Positions 1-10,708 of a stretch of 64,000 nucleotides of DNA are shown here, one piece after another. The stretch is from Chrysomallon squamiferum (taxonomy: Eukaryota; Mollusca; Gastropoda; Neomphalida; Peltospiridae), in assembly GCA_012295275.1 (NCBI GenBank), contig CM022671.1, positions 25,032,822 through 25,096,821 on the forward strand, in the 5' to 3' direction. The number at the start of each line of letters is the position of its first letter. Position 1 is the first letter of the stretch. The position numbers and the translations under genes are program-made. The notes under the pieces were generated by a model. It did no database searches, was not told the DNA's origin, and was given only the letters and a program-made list of their open reading frames with translations.

Positions 1-637
1 TAATTTCAGTTACACTATAATAACAATGAAAAGAGAAGTTAACTTTCTTTCGTTCAGTCAATTCTTTTATTTATTTATTTATCTTTTGATTTTTCTATAT
101 TTGTTTTTGTTCTTTTATTCTTGACGCTTATTTACTTATTCAAAGTATACTAGTAGTAGTAGTAACAGCTGTTGTTGTAGTTGTTGTTATTATACCAGTA
201 GTAATAGTTAGTAGCAGTTTATTTTTCTACCGTAAATAAAGTTAATTAGACTATCAGAAGTTTTTATTTTTATTATAATTACTATTACTTTACTATTATC
301 ATCATCATCATCAAAAATCATGTTAGTACATAAGTATTTTATCAACAGCATGTACTGAAATTAGTTTTTCGTATATGAAAGACTAATTTAAACATTTGCA
401 GAGTTAATAGTTTTAAATGTTGTTTAATGATTAATACTGTGGAATATAGCATGACTGTAACAATGACATAAAAAAAGAATTAAGAGTATATTAAATAGCA
501 ATATTTTGTTAATGATCTATTTTGTGAATTTTCAGTAATATTCACTTGTCTCCATTATTAAAACACAACTCGTACAATACACAGAATCATTCACTTCGTC
601 AAATTTTCATCTGATATTTAATTTATCCTCTTGCGTC
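1..637. repeat. Cassette flank, no intact gene
   Basis: This is AT-rich flank from the end of the preceding cassette: TTTA repeats near 60-90, TAG/TTG triplets at 150-210, and ATC triplets near 300. The stretch 300-560 is the forward-orientation version of a segment that is inverted in the cassettes at 29.16-29.40 kb and 36.24-36.50 kb. I see no coding potential. Confidence 0.6.
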
Positions 638-921
638 CTATCCAGAAAAACATTTAACAGAGGCAAAGGATGCAACCAAACCCATTCCAAACATTAGTTT
701 TGACTTGTAGAAACAGGCTATTAGAAATGTCGCAGTGTTTAAGTGTAACATGATTTCGACTAGAAGCTCCTTGGTCTTAAAGTGGCCAATGACACAGAAA
801 CGCATACTGAACTTTGCAAGAATCATCCCTTTGAAGACGTTTAAAAATCTCACACTATAACACAGCTGTTTGCTATTGTGGTATCCTTACAAAAGACATC
901 AGAGATATTAGCTACAGTCAT
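638..921 (-). pseudogene. Type C receptor pseudogene, 5' part
   Basis: On the minus strand an ATG at 921 opens with residues like Met-Thr-Val-Ala-Asn-Ile-Ser-Asp, the start seen in every type C copy of the window. A stop follows the first helix region, and the frame shifts into an open stretch (853 to 638) holding a TM2-like segment and an Ala-Ser-Val-Lys-Cys-Phe motif equivalent to TM3 of the intact receptors. Homology stops there; TM4 to TM7 are missing. It is a broken, truncated member of a third receptor subfamily, head-to-head with the type A gene at 2515. Confidence 0.75.
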
Positions 922-1465
922 TATTATGCTTAAACCCTGTTCAAAATGAATATGGCATCCATTCGATTTTCGAATAGAATCTTAACAGCTGTAGACTTTT
1001 GTTGTTCTTTATTGGAAATACCCTCAGGGATATATATATTTTTGAAATTTTGTTTCTGCTATTTCGAAAATGTTTCACATCTTCATATTCACCGAAAACT
1101 CTCTTATATATAATTATATATGTATGTATGTGTGTGTATGTATGTATGTATGAATTTATTTGTATCTATGTGTGTATGTATGTGTGTATGTATGCATGTA
1201 TATATGTATGTTGTTATGTAAGTATGTATGTATGTATGTGTGTGTGTGTATGTATGTATGTATGTAAGTAAGTAACTATGTATGTGCATGTGTCAATGTC
1301 AGCAGAGTATTGCTGATTTATTACCAAAGAAACACCGAGCGGTATCTACATTTACCAGCTATAAGATCACGAACCGCCTTTATATCTCAATACATAATAA
1401 TAAGTGTGTATGTTTGTGTGTCTATGCGCGTGCGCACGTGTAAATGCGTCAAGTTGTCACGGTCA

Positions 1466-1524
<59 letters not shown>

Positions 1525-1745
1525 AAACATATATACATACACAGAAACACACACACACGTACACACGCACATATTTACACTTGTACAGAAATGTTTCGGG
1601 TTGACGCCGTAACAACAGCGCCGTTTCCAAAACAATTATGAAAGTAACGCACGCCATCAACTTGAGTATTGTTTTGTGATTATAGTATAGAGAATTACCA
1701 GCTATCAATGAAAATGCCGTTACTTTATTATCTATCGATATGATG

Positions 1746-1783
<38 letters not shown>

Positions 1784-2101
1784 ACATACACACGCACACA
1801 CATTAGCATTTATCATTCTGCATACCTACCTAACTATCTTCCTACCTCGAGCCATTATTTGTTTACCTGTGTATGAATGTAACGGGAAATAACAAAGTAA
1901 AAACACAAACAAACACTTACTAGCGAAAGAGGTTGAACACGAACTTAAGCGCTGGGCATGTCACGTTCTAAAACTAACAAATATAATTACAAACCCGCCT
2001 ATTTCTCTAATAACAAAACAAGCTTTTGTTATACATCCAATAGATAGAAACGTACATATAGACAGAAACCTACCTGTGTGTATATGTATATGTAGGTCAT
2101 G
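922..2101. repeat. Microsatellite-rich spacer (TATG, CA, TA)
   Basis: A TATG/TG tract lies at about 1115-1300, (AC)n followed by (AT)n at about 1470-1530, and (CA)n at 1747-1802. The non-repetitive parts (922-1100, 1585-1690, 1815-2090) recur upstream of the genes at 9740 and 19723, so this is cassette sequence. ORFs here encode only Tyr/Val/Cys/Met or Thr/His/Ile runs and are artefacts of the repeats. Confidence 0.85.
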
Positions 2102-2181
2102 CTGTCAATCAAAATTCTCAGTACATAAATTTATTTTACATAAGTTAACCAATGAGAAGCATCAGAAATTAAGTATAAAAG
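2102..2181 (+). promoter_or_regulatory. Promoter module: decamer, CCAAT, TATA box
   Basis: CTGTCAATCA lies at 2102-2111, CCAAT at 2149-2153 and TATAAAAG at 2174-2181. The same order is found before the other type A genes, and the decamer is the exact reverse complement of the known PBX/PREP (TALE homeodomain) site TGATTGACAG. The ATG is 341 nt downstream of the TATA box, so the leader is long or holds an intron. A short upstream ORF starts at 2489 and ends at 2524, overlapping the receptor start out of frame; the other type A copies do not have this overlapping one. Confidence 0.6.
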
Positions 2182-2514
2182 ATGTAGAAATTAGAGCATT
2201 CACATTTTTCTCACCAAATCAGTAGTGAATTGTGTTACATTCACCTTACTAAGACAACATACAAGTGGTCAGCAAAGTATTATCTTCAAATTCATAGCAA
2301 GAAGAAAAAAGAAAGTGAAAAATTCGAATCTGTTTTAATAAGGATAATTTTCAACGTATAATTATTTTTAGAAGAAACATTTAGCATTTGTTTTATTTTC
2401 AAGTATTTTAATTTCATTATTGTTTCTCTTGTACTACATCAGTGTGAAATCAGGAAAATTTATCCTTTGATATAATACAGCAAGTCGTATGTTCATAGTG
2501 AAGAAGAAACAACG

Positions 2515-3474
2515 ATGTCGGTGAACGTAACCAATTCCTCTGACGTTATATCTAAAGCTATTGTTGCAGGGGGCAGTTCTGTTATACTGTTTGCATTTTC
2601 AACGAGTGTCTTCATAGTGGTAGTTCTTGTAAAATCTGCAATGACCTCTGGAGTTATTGGTTTGTTCATGGTTAACGAAGCTGTGTCAGACATAATGTTT
2701 CAAATCAATACAGCGACGTATTTTATGAAGTCAAAATTTGTCTTCACTTCGGCTTTGATGCCTGCCTTGGCATCCGTTAAATGTTTCTCTATGATGGGGT
2801 TAAGCATAGTTCTATGTATTGCTATATGCAATCCTTTGAAATATATGGTTTACGTTGCAGTGAAGAGAGTGAAGATATATATTACAGTAATCTGGCTCTG
2901 GGTTCCTTTGGTGTTGTTTTGCGCTTATGTAGAGGGAACGTTTTTCACGATGAATGAATATTCGAAGAGATTTGATCCTAACTACACTTCAACGAACTGG
3001 TGGGTTGGAGCTCTTAACATGACAGGTTCTATTGCTGCTCCTTTCATAGTAATTATTGTGTGTATGACAAAAATAACCAGATATAAAAATGCTGCAATTC
3101 TAACTAATTCTAAAGTTAATCAATCGACAGAAAGCAAAATACGTTTGGCTAATTTCAACACGATCATTTTCGCAACGTACGTCTTGACACAGTTGCCATT
3201 TCACGTTGTTTACTCCCTTCACATCGTTGATACACGAGTAACGATATCAATGATTATCGGGTACTTTTTGTGCAGCTTGATGAAACCCGTTGGATATTTA
3301 TTTCTGATGCGCAATTTCAGATTTACCGCGATGAACATCTGTTGTTATGTTTGCATAAAGAAAACAAGCGGTAAAACTACCAAGGATCCTTCAGTGAAAG
3401 CCGTGTCGACTAGAAACACAGACAAACAACAAAGTACAGAAGTTAGCGTTATAAAAACAACAAATGATTTATAA
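2515..3474 (+). CDS. Type A seven-TM class A-like receptor 1
   Basis: Single-exon ORF of 319 residues, probably a plasma-membrane chemosensory-type receptor. Approximate helices: TM1 17-39, TM2 47-70, TM3 79-102, TM4 121-143, TM5 170-190, TM6 213-236, TM7 243-265. Landmarks are Asp59 (2.50), Trp127, Pro176, Pro228 and Lys257-Pro258-Val-Gly-Tyr261 in place of NPxxY. The DRY position reads Val-Leu-Cys (99-101), followed by a class A-like Ala-Ile-Cys-Asn-Pro-Leu-Lys-Tyr. N-glycosylation sites are at Asn4, Asn7 and Asn156. Helix 8 starts Met-Arg-Asn-Phe-Arg, and cysteines 276, 277 and 280 could be acylated. The start has A at -3 and is shared by the array. The tail is six residues shorter than its sisters because the sequence after Asn-Asp has changed to a stop. 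Its N-terminal half resembles the 19723 gene and its C-terminal half the 37994 gene. Ligand unknown. Confidence 0.9.
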   Translation: MSVNVTNSSDVISKAIVAGGSSVILFAFSTSVFIVVVLVKSAMTSGVIGLFMVNEAVSDIMFQINTATYFMKSKFVFTSALMPALASVKCFSMMGLSIVLCIAICNPLKYMVYVAVKRVKIYITVIWLWVPLVLFCAYVEGTFFTMNEYSKRFDPNYTSTNWWVGALNMTGSIAAPFIVIIVCMTKITRYKNAAILTNSKVNQSTESKIRLANFNTIIFATYVLTQLPFHVVYSLHIVDTRVTISMIIGYFLCSLMKPVGYLFLMRNFRFTAMNICCYVCIKKTSGKTTKDPSVKAVSTRNTDKQQSTEVSVIKTTNDL

Positions 3475-3707
3475 TGAGAGGAGAAAACTACTAATTAAAG
3501 AAAAAAATAGCTACTTTCTTTACATCTTGGTCAAACGATTCGAGAATATCGTGCAATATATTCTGTGTACCCTGGGAATAGTGAAACAAAATCGAGAAAT
3601 GTGAATTACTCAATAGTTCACTCTCAGATGCAAGTTTGAGGACACAGGTCTGGAATAATATTTAATGTTTGGTTTCGTTAATAATATTTGTTTTACACAG
3701 TTATATT

Positions 3708-3713
3708 AATAAA
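3708..3713 (+). terminator. Poly(A) signal AATAAA, receptor 1
   Basis: AATAAA 234 nt after the stop codon, in a 3' flank conserved across the array. It is kept in the 19723, 45388 and 51942 genes, but reads AACAAA in the 9740, 31007 and 37994 copies. Confidence 0.45.
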
Positions 3714-3719
3714 CTAATA

Positions 3720-5364
3720 CATATGAAACATTTTATTATTAGATTACAATTGTTAAAAATATTGAAATAATGTTTTGTTTATTCATATTGTACAGTTGTA
3801 TTTCTGACAGTGATACAGTATCTGGATGATATTTTGTGTTGTTGCAGTTTTATTAGTTCTTCTTCAGTCGTTACTGTATTAATATTGCGTTTTCCTTCTA
3901 ATAATGATAACGATAATGATGATAATGGTGAAGATGATGACAATAACAATAGTTATGATAATGCGTATAATTATACTTATAATAATAATTATGTTCAGAA
4001 TGACCATAATAAATCTGAATAGGTATATTTACAAAAATAATGTATATTACAGTCATAAATAAATTAATAATAGAACTTTTATATATATCAAATTAAAGCT
4101 TCTACATTTATTATAATATTCAACATTATCAACATCAGCATTTCATTATTATTATCATCTTTATTACCATTATTATTGTAGTAGTTGTTGTTATTGTTAA
4201 ATTTAACTGCATTATTAGACTAAATAATTTAAAAAAATAAAAAAATAATTGTCAGTTTGCGCTAAATCTTCTAATCCCGAGAAACACTTCTACTGGTGTG
4301 TTTCTAGAATCCACTAACACTTAATAAGTGGATAAAATAAAAAGTACTCAAAACTGTTGTTCTGGAAAGTAATAATAATAATACTAGACACACCAGCAGT
4401 AGTAATACTAGTAATATCAGTAACAGTGGTAATAGTAGCCATAGATTGATAGTAGTAGTAGTAGTAGTAGAACAATATGTTGTATATGTTGGTTAGTAAT
4501 AGAAGTATCAGTGGCATAATAATAATAATAAATAAATAAATAACAATAGTACTTGTAACAGTAGTAATAGTAGTATAATAGAACCAATCTAGTAGCAAGT
4601 GTGGGATTGCATTTGATATATAAATAATGATAATAGTCATCCTCATCATCGTCATTATCATCATCATCATTATTAGTAGTAGTAGTATTTGAAATAATAC
4701 TTGTTATATTAGCACGAGTGATACTTGTAGTAGAAATAGTAGCAGTAGTAGCAGAAAAAGAAGAAGTAGTAGTAGTTGTTGTTATTTTTGTTATTGTCTT
4801 AGCAACAATAGCCGTAATACTAACGTTAATATTCAACTATATATTTGTACATGATAATGAATCTGCATTAAAAAGTAATTTTTGAAGAGCAGAAATAGTA
4901 TTAAACAGTTGTTAGAAATTTGCATCAGCCTAATGTATAAAAGAAATATATAAACTGGCGTAGATTTTCCTTTTTAATTATTTACGTTAATCATTTTCTG
5001 CGCACTGCACAAAACACTTGCAGTCCGAGTTTGATTAAAATCTAAAGGAGAAAAGAAAATTAAAAATATATATATATCGTAATGTTTTTTTCTAATAGAG
5101 TTGTTTGGATAATACTATTGAATTTAACAATCACATTGACTGTAATCTTCAAAGCCATTTGATTAATATTTTAATTATCAATAAAAATGTTTGTTGTGAT
5201 GTTGGTTTTTTTACATCTTCGATGATTAAATCCTTTCAGTTCGTTTGTTATATACATCTTTTTTTCAAAGCTTTTTCATTTCAGATGATTAGTTTGTAAT
5301 TTTTGCCTCCTCGGTTTTTCTTTTTTCTTATTTTTCCTTTTTCTTTTTTCTTATTTTTCCTTTT

Positions 5365-5410
<46 letters not shown>

Positions 5411-6683
5411 TTTTAATACATAATCCATATTCGCTCAGTTAATTAACCCATATTTAAAATATTATTCACAGAACACAGATAAAAAGGTAAAGATCCAAAG
5501 TAATTCTAAGTTAGTAACAAATATTTAAAAAAAACAAGTAAAAACAGAAAGAAATAAAACGAAAAAGTATTAATATAAAATAAAGAATATTAATTTCATT
5601 TGTTTGTTTGTTTGTTTGTTTAGTAGTTTGTTTATTTATTTATTTGTATATTTATTTATTTATTTATTTATTCTTTTGTTTGTTTGTTCATCCATTTACT
5701 TGTTACTGATTTATTTATACTTTTACTTTTTCTTTTTTAATTATATATAAATTTATTACACAATTCACTGCAGGTATTAATATTTGTTTTTTAGATTCCA
5801 TACCCGATTCTTCAAATGAGCTGTTTTTACAATTTCATTATGTTCCTTACTTTTTGTAAGATCAGCAGAGCAGTTCAAAATGCAATTAACTATGGCGATT
5901 TCACACATTTACTTTCTTCAAATAAGATTTTTACACCAGAATGTTTGTAAATACAGAAAGACCAAGAAAACGTAAATCCGCTAATTTAGTGTATTTATTA
6001 TTACTTAATTTTAGACGTGCTTTTTCATACCAGAAAAATTTCTAATTGAAAATCATCAAATATAAACTAGGAGAAATATCCGTACTGACCGTCCTTTTTA
6101 TATTATTATTATTAATAAAAGTAATTAATTTGTACTCAGTTTAGTTTCATGCCGTCTCAACAAAGTACTTGAATTATAATTAGCCTATATAGAGCGTGGA
6201 AGTCAACACAATTGGTTTAGTTGTATTTCCACTGAGCATAACAACATGAAACTACTGTTACTATCTACAACACTGTTACACACACGGAACATATTTTATG
6301 TGATCAAAGTTAACAATTTACTGCACCGTAACTGAAACTTAATACTGTCGCTAGCATACGCACACTTTTTTACAGTTTGTTTGCATGTCAAACGCAAATT
6401 ATTTCATAACGAAGCTGAAGAAGCAGCTAAAAATTCAAATGGTAAATTCAACATTATTTTCATTTTATTTTTCTATGAAAATACCTGAATCATTAACAAA
6501 CTATGCTCAGACTTCTGCAGCAAGTTTTGAATATCGCAGAACGGGTACAATTATTAATGACTTGGAATGAACTGTTTTACTGGTAGAACAAGTTATGTAT
6601 ATAAAAATGCTTTACAGAATGAGTGTATTAATTTTACAGTCTTTGCTTTTACTTTGTGTGATTTATTCCGTAATTTCTTCAAA
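3720..6683. repeat. Cassette 3' flank: triplet repeats, conserved block, T-rich tract
   Basis: TAG/AAT/ATC triplet repeats run from about 3900 to 4800. The block 4935-5075 (TATATAAACTGGCG, then TGCGCA, then a GAGTTTGATTAAAATC core) is conserved in every cassette. Poly(T) covers about 5360-5410 and TTTG/TTTA repeats 5597-5700. A 70-residue ORF at 3810-4022 has a counterpart at 11056-11268, but its tail is Asn/Asp triplet repeat. Segment 6385-6660 recurs near 13.85-14.1, 15.87-16.1, 24.6-24.9, 34.65-34.9 and 41.5-41.8 kb. Confidence 0.7.
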
Positions 6684-6860
6684 TCACTGAGAGTGTGTAA
6701 CTGAGATCGTCAGACACCAGAAAACTGCAGTTTTCACCAACTGTTACAACACGAGAGCTGTATAAAGTAAAATTCTTTTGGTTGAAGTTTTTCATTTTTC
6801 ATACACTGTTACAACTTCCATACAGTAAAGTCATAATTAATGCAGTGAAATGAAATGAAA
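6684..6860 (+). pseudogene. Type B receptor fragment (TM5-loop 3)
   Basis: A short relic of the type B receptor. The stretch beginning GATCGTCAGACACCAGAAAA matches the end of TM5 and the third intracellular loop of the intact 59222 gene (Ile-Val-Arg-His-Gln-Lys). The frame is broken after the tyrosine-asparagine region, and what follows keeps only scraps of TM6/TM7. It is very similar to 16108-16275, so the two come from one already damaged ancestor. Confidence 0.75.
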
Positions 6861-7724
6861 CAATCTGACGAAAAATTCATTTAATAATAAGCAAATTTAT
6901 GTTCTACATAACATAAAAATTACGTCATTCATATATTTCAACGTAACATTAAAAATCAGATACTTGAAATATTTCCATCGACATTTTGACATTTTAATTT
7001 TCATGATTCACTCCGCAATTCTTTCATATGGACAGTATTCGAATCGTTGAAATGTTGACGATAATCAGTGTTTATTTTAAAAAGTTAATTACGAAAGTAT
7101 AATGTTTTGATCAGGACTATGTTTATAACGTAAAATAGTCAAGATAATATAATTATTTTAAAATATTTTATGAAAGCTTTCGGTTTCTTGGTCGTGTTAC
7201 GTATGTTAATTTAATTTCGGTTACACTATAATAACAATGACATTAGAGGCTAACTTTCTTTCGTTCAGTCATTTTATTTATTTATTTATCTTATTCTATA
7301 TTTTTTTTGTTTTGTTTTTTGTTCTTGACGTTCGTTTACTTGTTCAAAATATTAGTAGTAGTAGTAGTAACAGCAGTTGTTGTACTAGTTGTTATTATAG
7401 CAGTAGTAATAGTAGCTGTTTATTTTTTTCTACCATGAATAAAGTTAATTAGATTATCAGAAGTGTTGTTTGTTTCATTTGTCAGTCATTATTATTACTA
7501 TTGGTATTCTTACTACTATCATCATCATACAAAAATCATTTTAGTACATAATTATTTTAACAATAGCATGTATAGAAAACGTCTTCGAATATGATAACAG
7601 ACTAATTTAAGATTTGCAAAAACAATCGTTTTAAATGTTGTTTAATGATAAATACTGTGGAATATAGAGCGAATACGTATCAATAATATAAAAAACAAAG
7701 AATTAAGAGTATGTTAAATAGCAA
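6861..7724. other. AT-rich cassette spacer
   Basis: Unique-looking AT-rich DNA to about 7200 contains one TTTCCATCGACA unit related to the minisatellite at 16.6 kb. From 7201 it repeats the window's opening sequence (TTTA, TAG/TTG triplets, ATC triplets, then the forward-orientation segment at 7510-7720). No gene seen. Confidence 0.6.
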
Positions 7725-7941
7725 CCAAAGCCATTACAAACATTAGTTTTGTCTCGTAGAAACTATTAGAGTGCTAGGAGCTCCTTGCTCATAAAATGGC
7801 CAATGACACCGAAAAGCATCGAAGATTTTGCAGCAGTCATCACTATGAAGATGATTAAAAATCTCCGACAAAAACACAGCTTTGTGCTCTAATTGTATCT
7901 TTTGCGAACATATCAGAGATATTAGCTACAGTCATTATCAT
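7725..7941 (-). pseudogene. Type C receptor pseudogene, 5' part
   Basis: Minus-strand relic starting near 7941-7933 with the Met-Thr-Val-Ala-Asn-Ile-Ser-Asp opening. It has a stop after the first ~25 codons and frameshifts through TM1 and TM2. Homology ends before TM3, earlier than in the copies at 638 and 17635. Confidence 0.72.
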
Positions 7942-8286
7942 GCTTAAACCCTGTTCAAAATTAATATGGCATTCATTCGTTTTTCGAATAGAATCTTAAC
8001 AGCTGTAGAGTTACGCTCTCAAAATATTAATAGATATTAAAGTATTATTTGAAAACGGAATATATTGTTGTTCTTTATTGGAAATACCCTCAGCGATTTT
8101 TTTTGTTTTTTAATTTTTTCGGTTATTTCGAAAATGTTTCACATTTTATCTTCTTATACACCGAAAACTGTATGTGAGCATGTATATAATATATATGTAT
8201 GTGTCTCTATGTGTATGTACGTATGTATATATCTGTATGTATATGTGTGTGAATGTATATGTGTATGTATGTCTATATGTATGTAA

Positions 8287-8317
<31 letters not shown>

Positions 8318-8446
8318 TATATGTATGTATGTGCATGAGTCAATGTCAGTATTGATCGTTAGATGTCATTTCTGCTAATGTATCACCAAAGAAACACTGA
8401 GCTGTAACTAGGTTTACCAATAAGCGCCTTTTTATCTTATAATATT

Positions 8447-8492
<46 letters not shown>

Positions 8493-8872
8493 GAATGCGT
8501 CAAATGTTTCATTAAAAATAAATTAAATTAAATTAAAACGGAAAACGTTACTTAGTAAATCACAGAAGAATGTCGTCACGGTACACAGACATATACACAG
8601 ACACACACTCACATATAGAAACGTACACACAAATACACATACACGCACATACATACACTCATTTATACTTGTACAGAATCTTATTCATTTACATCGACAA
8701 AAATGTTTCGGGTTGACAACAGTTAAGTGATTTTTTTTTCAGCCCCTTTTCCACAACAATTAAGAAAGTAATGCTCGTCATCAACATGAGTATAGTTTTG
8801 TGATTAGAGTGTAGAGAATGACCAGTTATCAACAAAAATGTCTTTTTTATGTTATTATTTATCGTAATGAAG

Positions 8873-8916
<44 letters not shown>

Positions 8917-9255
8917 ACATATACATACACACAGACAGACACACACATACACACATTAGTATTGGTTATTCTGCGTACCTACATAACTACCTTTCTATTT
9001 CGCGCGATTCTGTTTTACCTGTGTCTGTGAATAGCATGAGAAATAAAAAAATAAAAACACACAGAAACACTTAATAGCGAAGCCAGACTGAACAACTAAT
9101 TTAAGCGCTCAGAATGTCAGGTTCTGAAACTAACAATATAATTAATTACACAGTACAAACCAACCAATTTCTCTAAAAAGACAACAGCCTTTTCATAAAC
9201 ATCCAACAGATAGAAACTTAAGTACTTGCATGTATACATGTATATGTAGGTCATG
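7942..9255. repeat. Microsatellite-rich spacer upstream of broken receptor 2
   Basis: TATG repeats at about 8190-8340, (GT)n at 8448-8488 and (CA)n at 8875-8920 lie between stretches homologous to 922-2101. ORFs here are repeat artefacts. Confidence 0.8.
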
Positions 9256-9334
9256 CTGCCAATCAGAATTCTCAGTATATAAATTATTTTACATATGTTA
9301 ACCAATCAGAAGCATTACAAAGATAGCATAGAAG
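9256..9334 (+). promoter_or_regulatory. Decayed promoter module of broken receptor 2
   Basis: The decamer has changed to CTGCCAATCA (9256-9265), CCAAT is retained at 9302-9306, and the TATA box has become CATAGAAG (9327-9334). A separate TATAAAAG lies close to the start codon at 9697-9704. Two of the three distal elements are altered in the one copy whose coding region is also broken. Confidence 0.55.
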
Positions 9335-9739
9335 ATGGAGAAATTAGAGCATTAACAGCTTGCTCTGATTAGCACGTTAATTTTGTTCAAGGTTCAAGAA
9401 CATTCACATTTCTCACCAAATCAGTAGCGAAACGTGTTACATTCAACTTATTAAGACAAGATGTGATTTAACTTTATACCAGTGGTGACCAAAGTATTAT
9501 CTTCAAATACATAGCAAGAAGAAAAAAGAAAGTAGTATGGATGTGAAAACTTCAGATTTTTCTTAATAAGGATAATTTTCTGCGTATAATCATTTTTACA
9601 AGATATTTCGCAGAAAGGAAGAATTTCAGTATTTTAATTTTATTACTTTTTAACGTGTACTACATCACCGTTAAATCAGGAAAGTTTATATTTCGGTATA
9701 AAAGACAAGTCGTATATTAATACTGAAGAAGAAACAACG

Positions 9740-10708
9740 ATGTCGATGAACGTAACCAATTCCTCTGACGTTATATCTAAAGGTATTATTGCAGGGGCCA
9801 GTTTTGCTACACTGTTTGCATTTTCATACTGGTAGTTCTTTGTAAAATTTGCAATGACCTCTGGAGTTACTGGTCTGTTCTTGCTTAACGAAGTTGTGTC
9901 AGACATAATTTCTCAAATCAATACAGCAATGCATTTTATGAAGTCAAAATTTCTCTTCACTTATGCTTTGGTACCTGCCTTAGGATCCGTCAAATGTTTC
10001 TCTATGATGGGGTTAAGTATTGTCCTGACTATTGCCATATGCAACATTTTGAAATATCTTGTGTGTGTTACAATAAAGAGAGTGAAGATATATATGACAG
10101 TAATCTGGCTCTGGGTTCCCTTTGTGTTGTGTTATGTTTATTTAGAAGGAACATTTTACACGGTGAATGAATATTCCAACAGAGTCGATCCTAATTACAC
10201 TTCAACGAACTGGTGGGTTGGGGCTCTTAACATGACAGGTAGAGCTGCTATTCCTTTGACTGTGATTACTGCATGCATGATAAAAATAACCAGACATAAA
10301 AATGCTGCAATTTTAACTAATTCTAACGTTATGCAACCAACAGAAAGCAAAATACGTTTGGCTAATTTGAACACGATCATTTTCATCACGTACATTGTGA
10401 CACAGTTGCCATTTCACGTCGTTTACTCCCTTCACATCGTTGATTCACGAGTAATGATATCAGTTATTGTCTCGTACTTTTTCTGGATCTTGATGAAACC
10501 CGTTGGTTATTTATTTCTGATGCGCAATTTTAGATATACCGCGATGAAGATGTGTTGTCATATTTGCCTAAAGAAAACAAGCGGTAAATCTACCAAGGAC
10601 GCTTCACTTAAAGCCCTACCGACTGGAAAGACAAACATACAACAAATTACAAAAGATAGTTCTATAAAAACAAGAAATGATTTTAAATTGAGAGGAGAAA
10701 ACCAATAA
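9740..10708 (+). pseudogene. Type A receptor 2, disrupted in TM1
   Basis: The array's usual start is present at 9740. Within TM1 a 13-nt deletion (after 9826, relative to the 19723 gene) and a downstream 1-nt T insertion (about 9841) restore the frame, but between them create an in-frame TAG at 9833-9835. From Met at 9854 the frame stays open to 10708 (284 residues), with TM2 to TM7, the Asp of TM2, Pro of TM5/TM6, Lys-Pro-Val-Gly-Tyr in TM7 and the helix-8 motif. A truncated product without TM1 is possible but unlikely to fold as a receptor. The damage is recent, since the remaining 280 codons carry no other stop. Confidence 0.88.

Noticed and set aside
999-1641. Tyr/Val/Cys/Met-rich and Thr/His/Ile-rich ORFs on both strands
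   Set aside because: Translations of TATG, TG/CA and TA microsatellites; the same kind of ORF recurs at 8.1-8.9, 18.2-18.8, 30.1, 35.2, 37.1, 43.5-44.1 and 56.3 kb.
2493-2693. Minus-strand ORFs starting Met-Ser-Asp-Thr over the 5' ends of the type A genes (also at 9.7, 19.7, 31.0, 38.0 and 51.9 kb)
   Set aside because: They repeat at every copy only because the sense coding sequence is conserved; they are antisense shadows of TM1-TM2 without a promoter of their own.
5105-5299. Similar open frames at 5105-5299 and 33259-33465
   Set aside because: They look related, but the first begins at a TTG, and the homologous DNA in other cassettes (12.45, 40.3 kb) has frame-breaking indels; shared cassette DNA explains the similarity.
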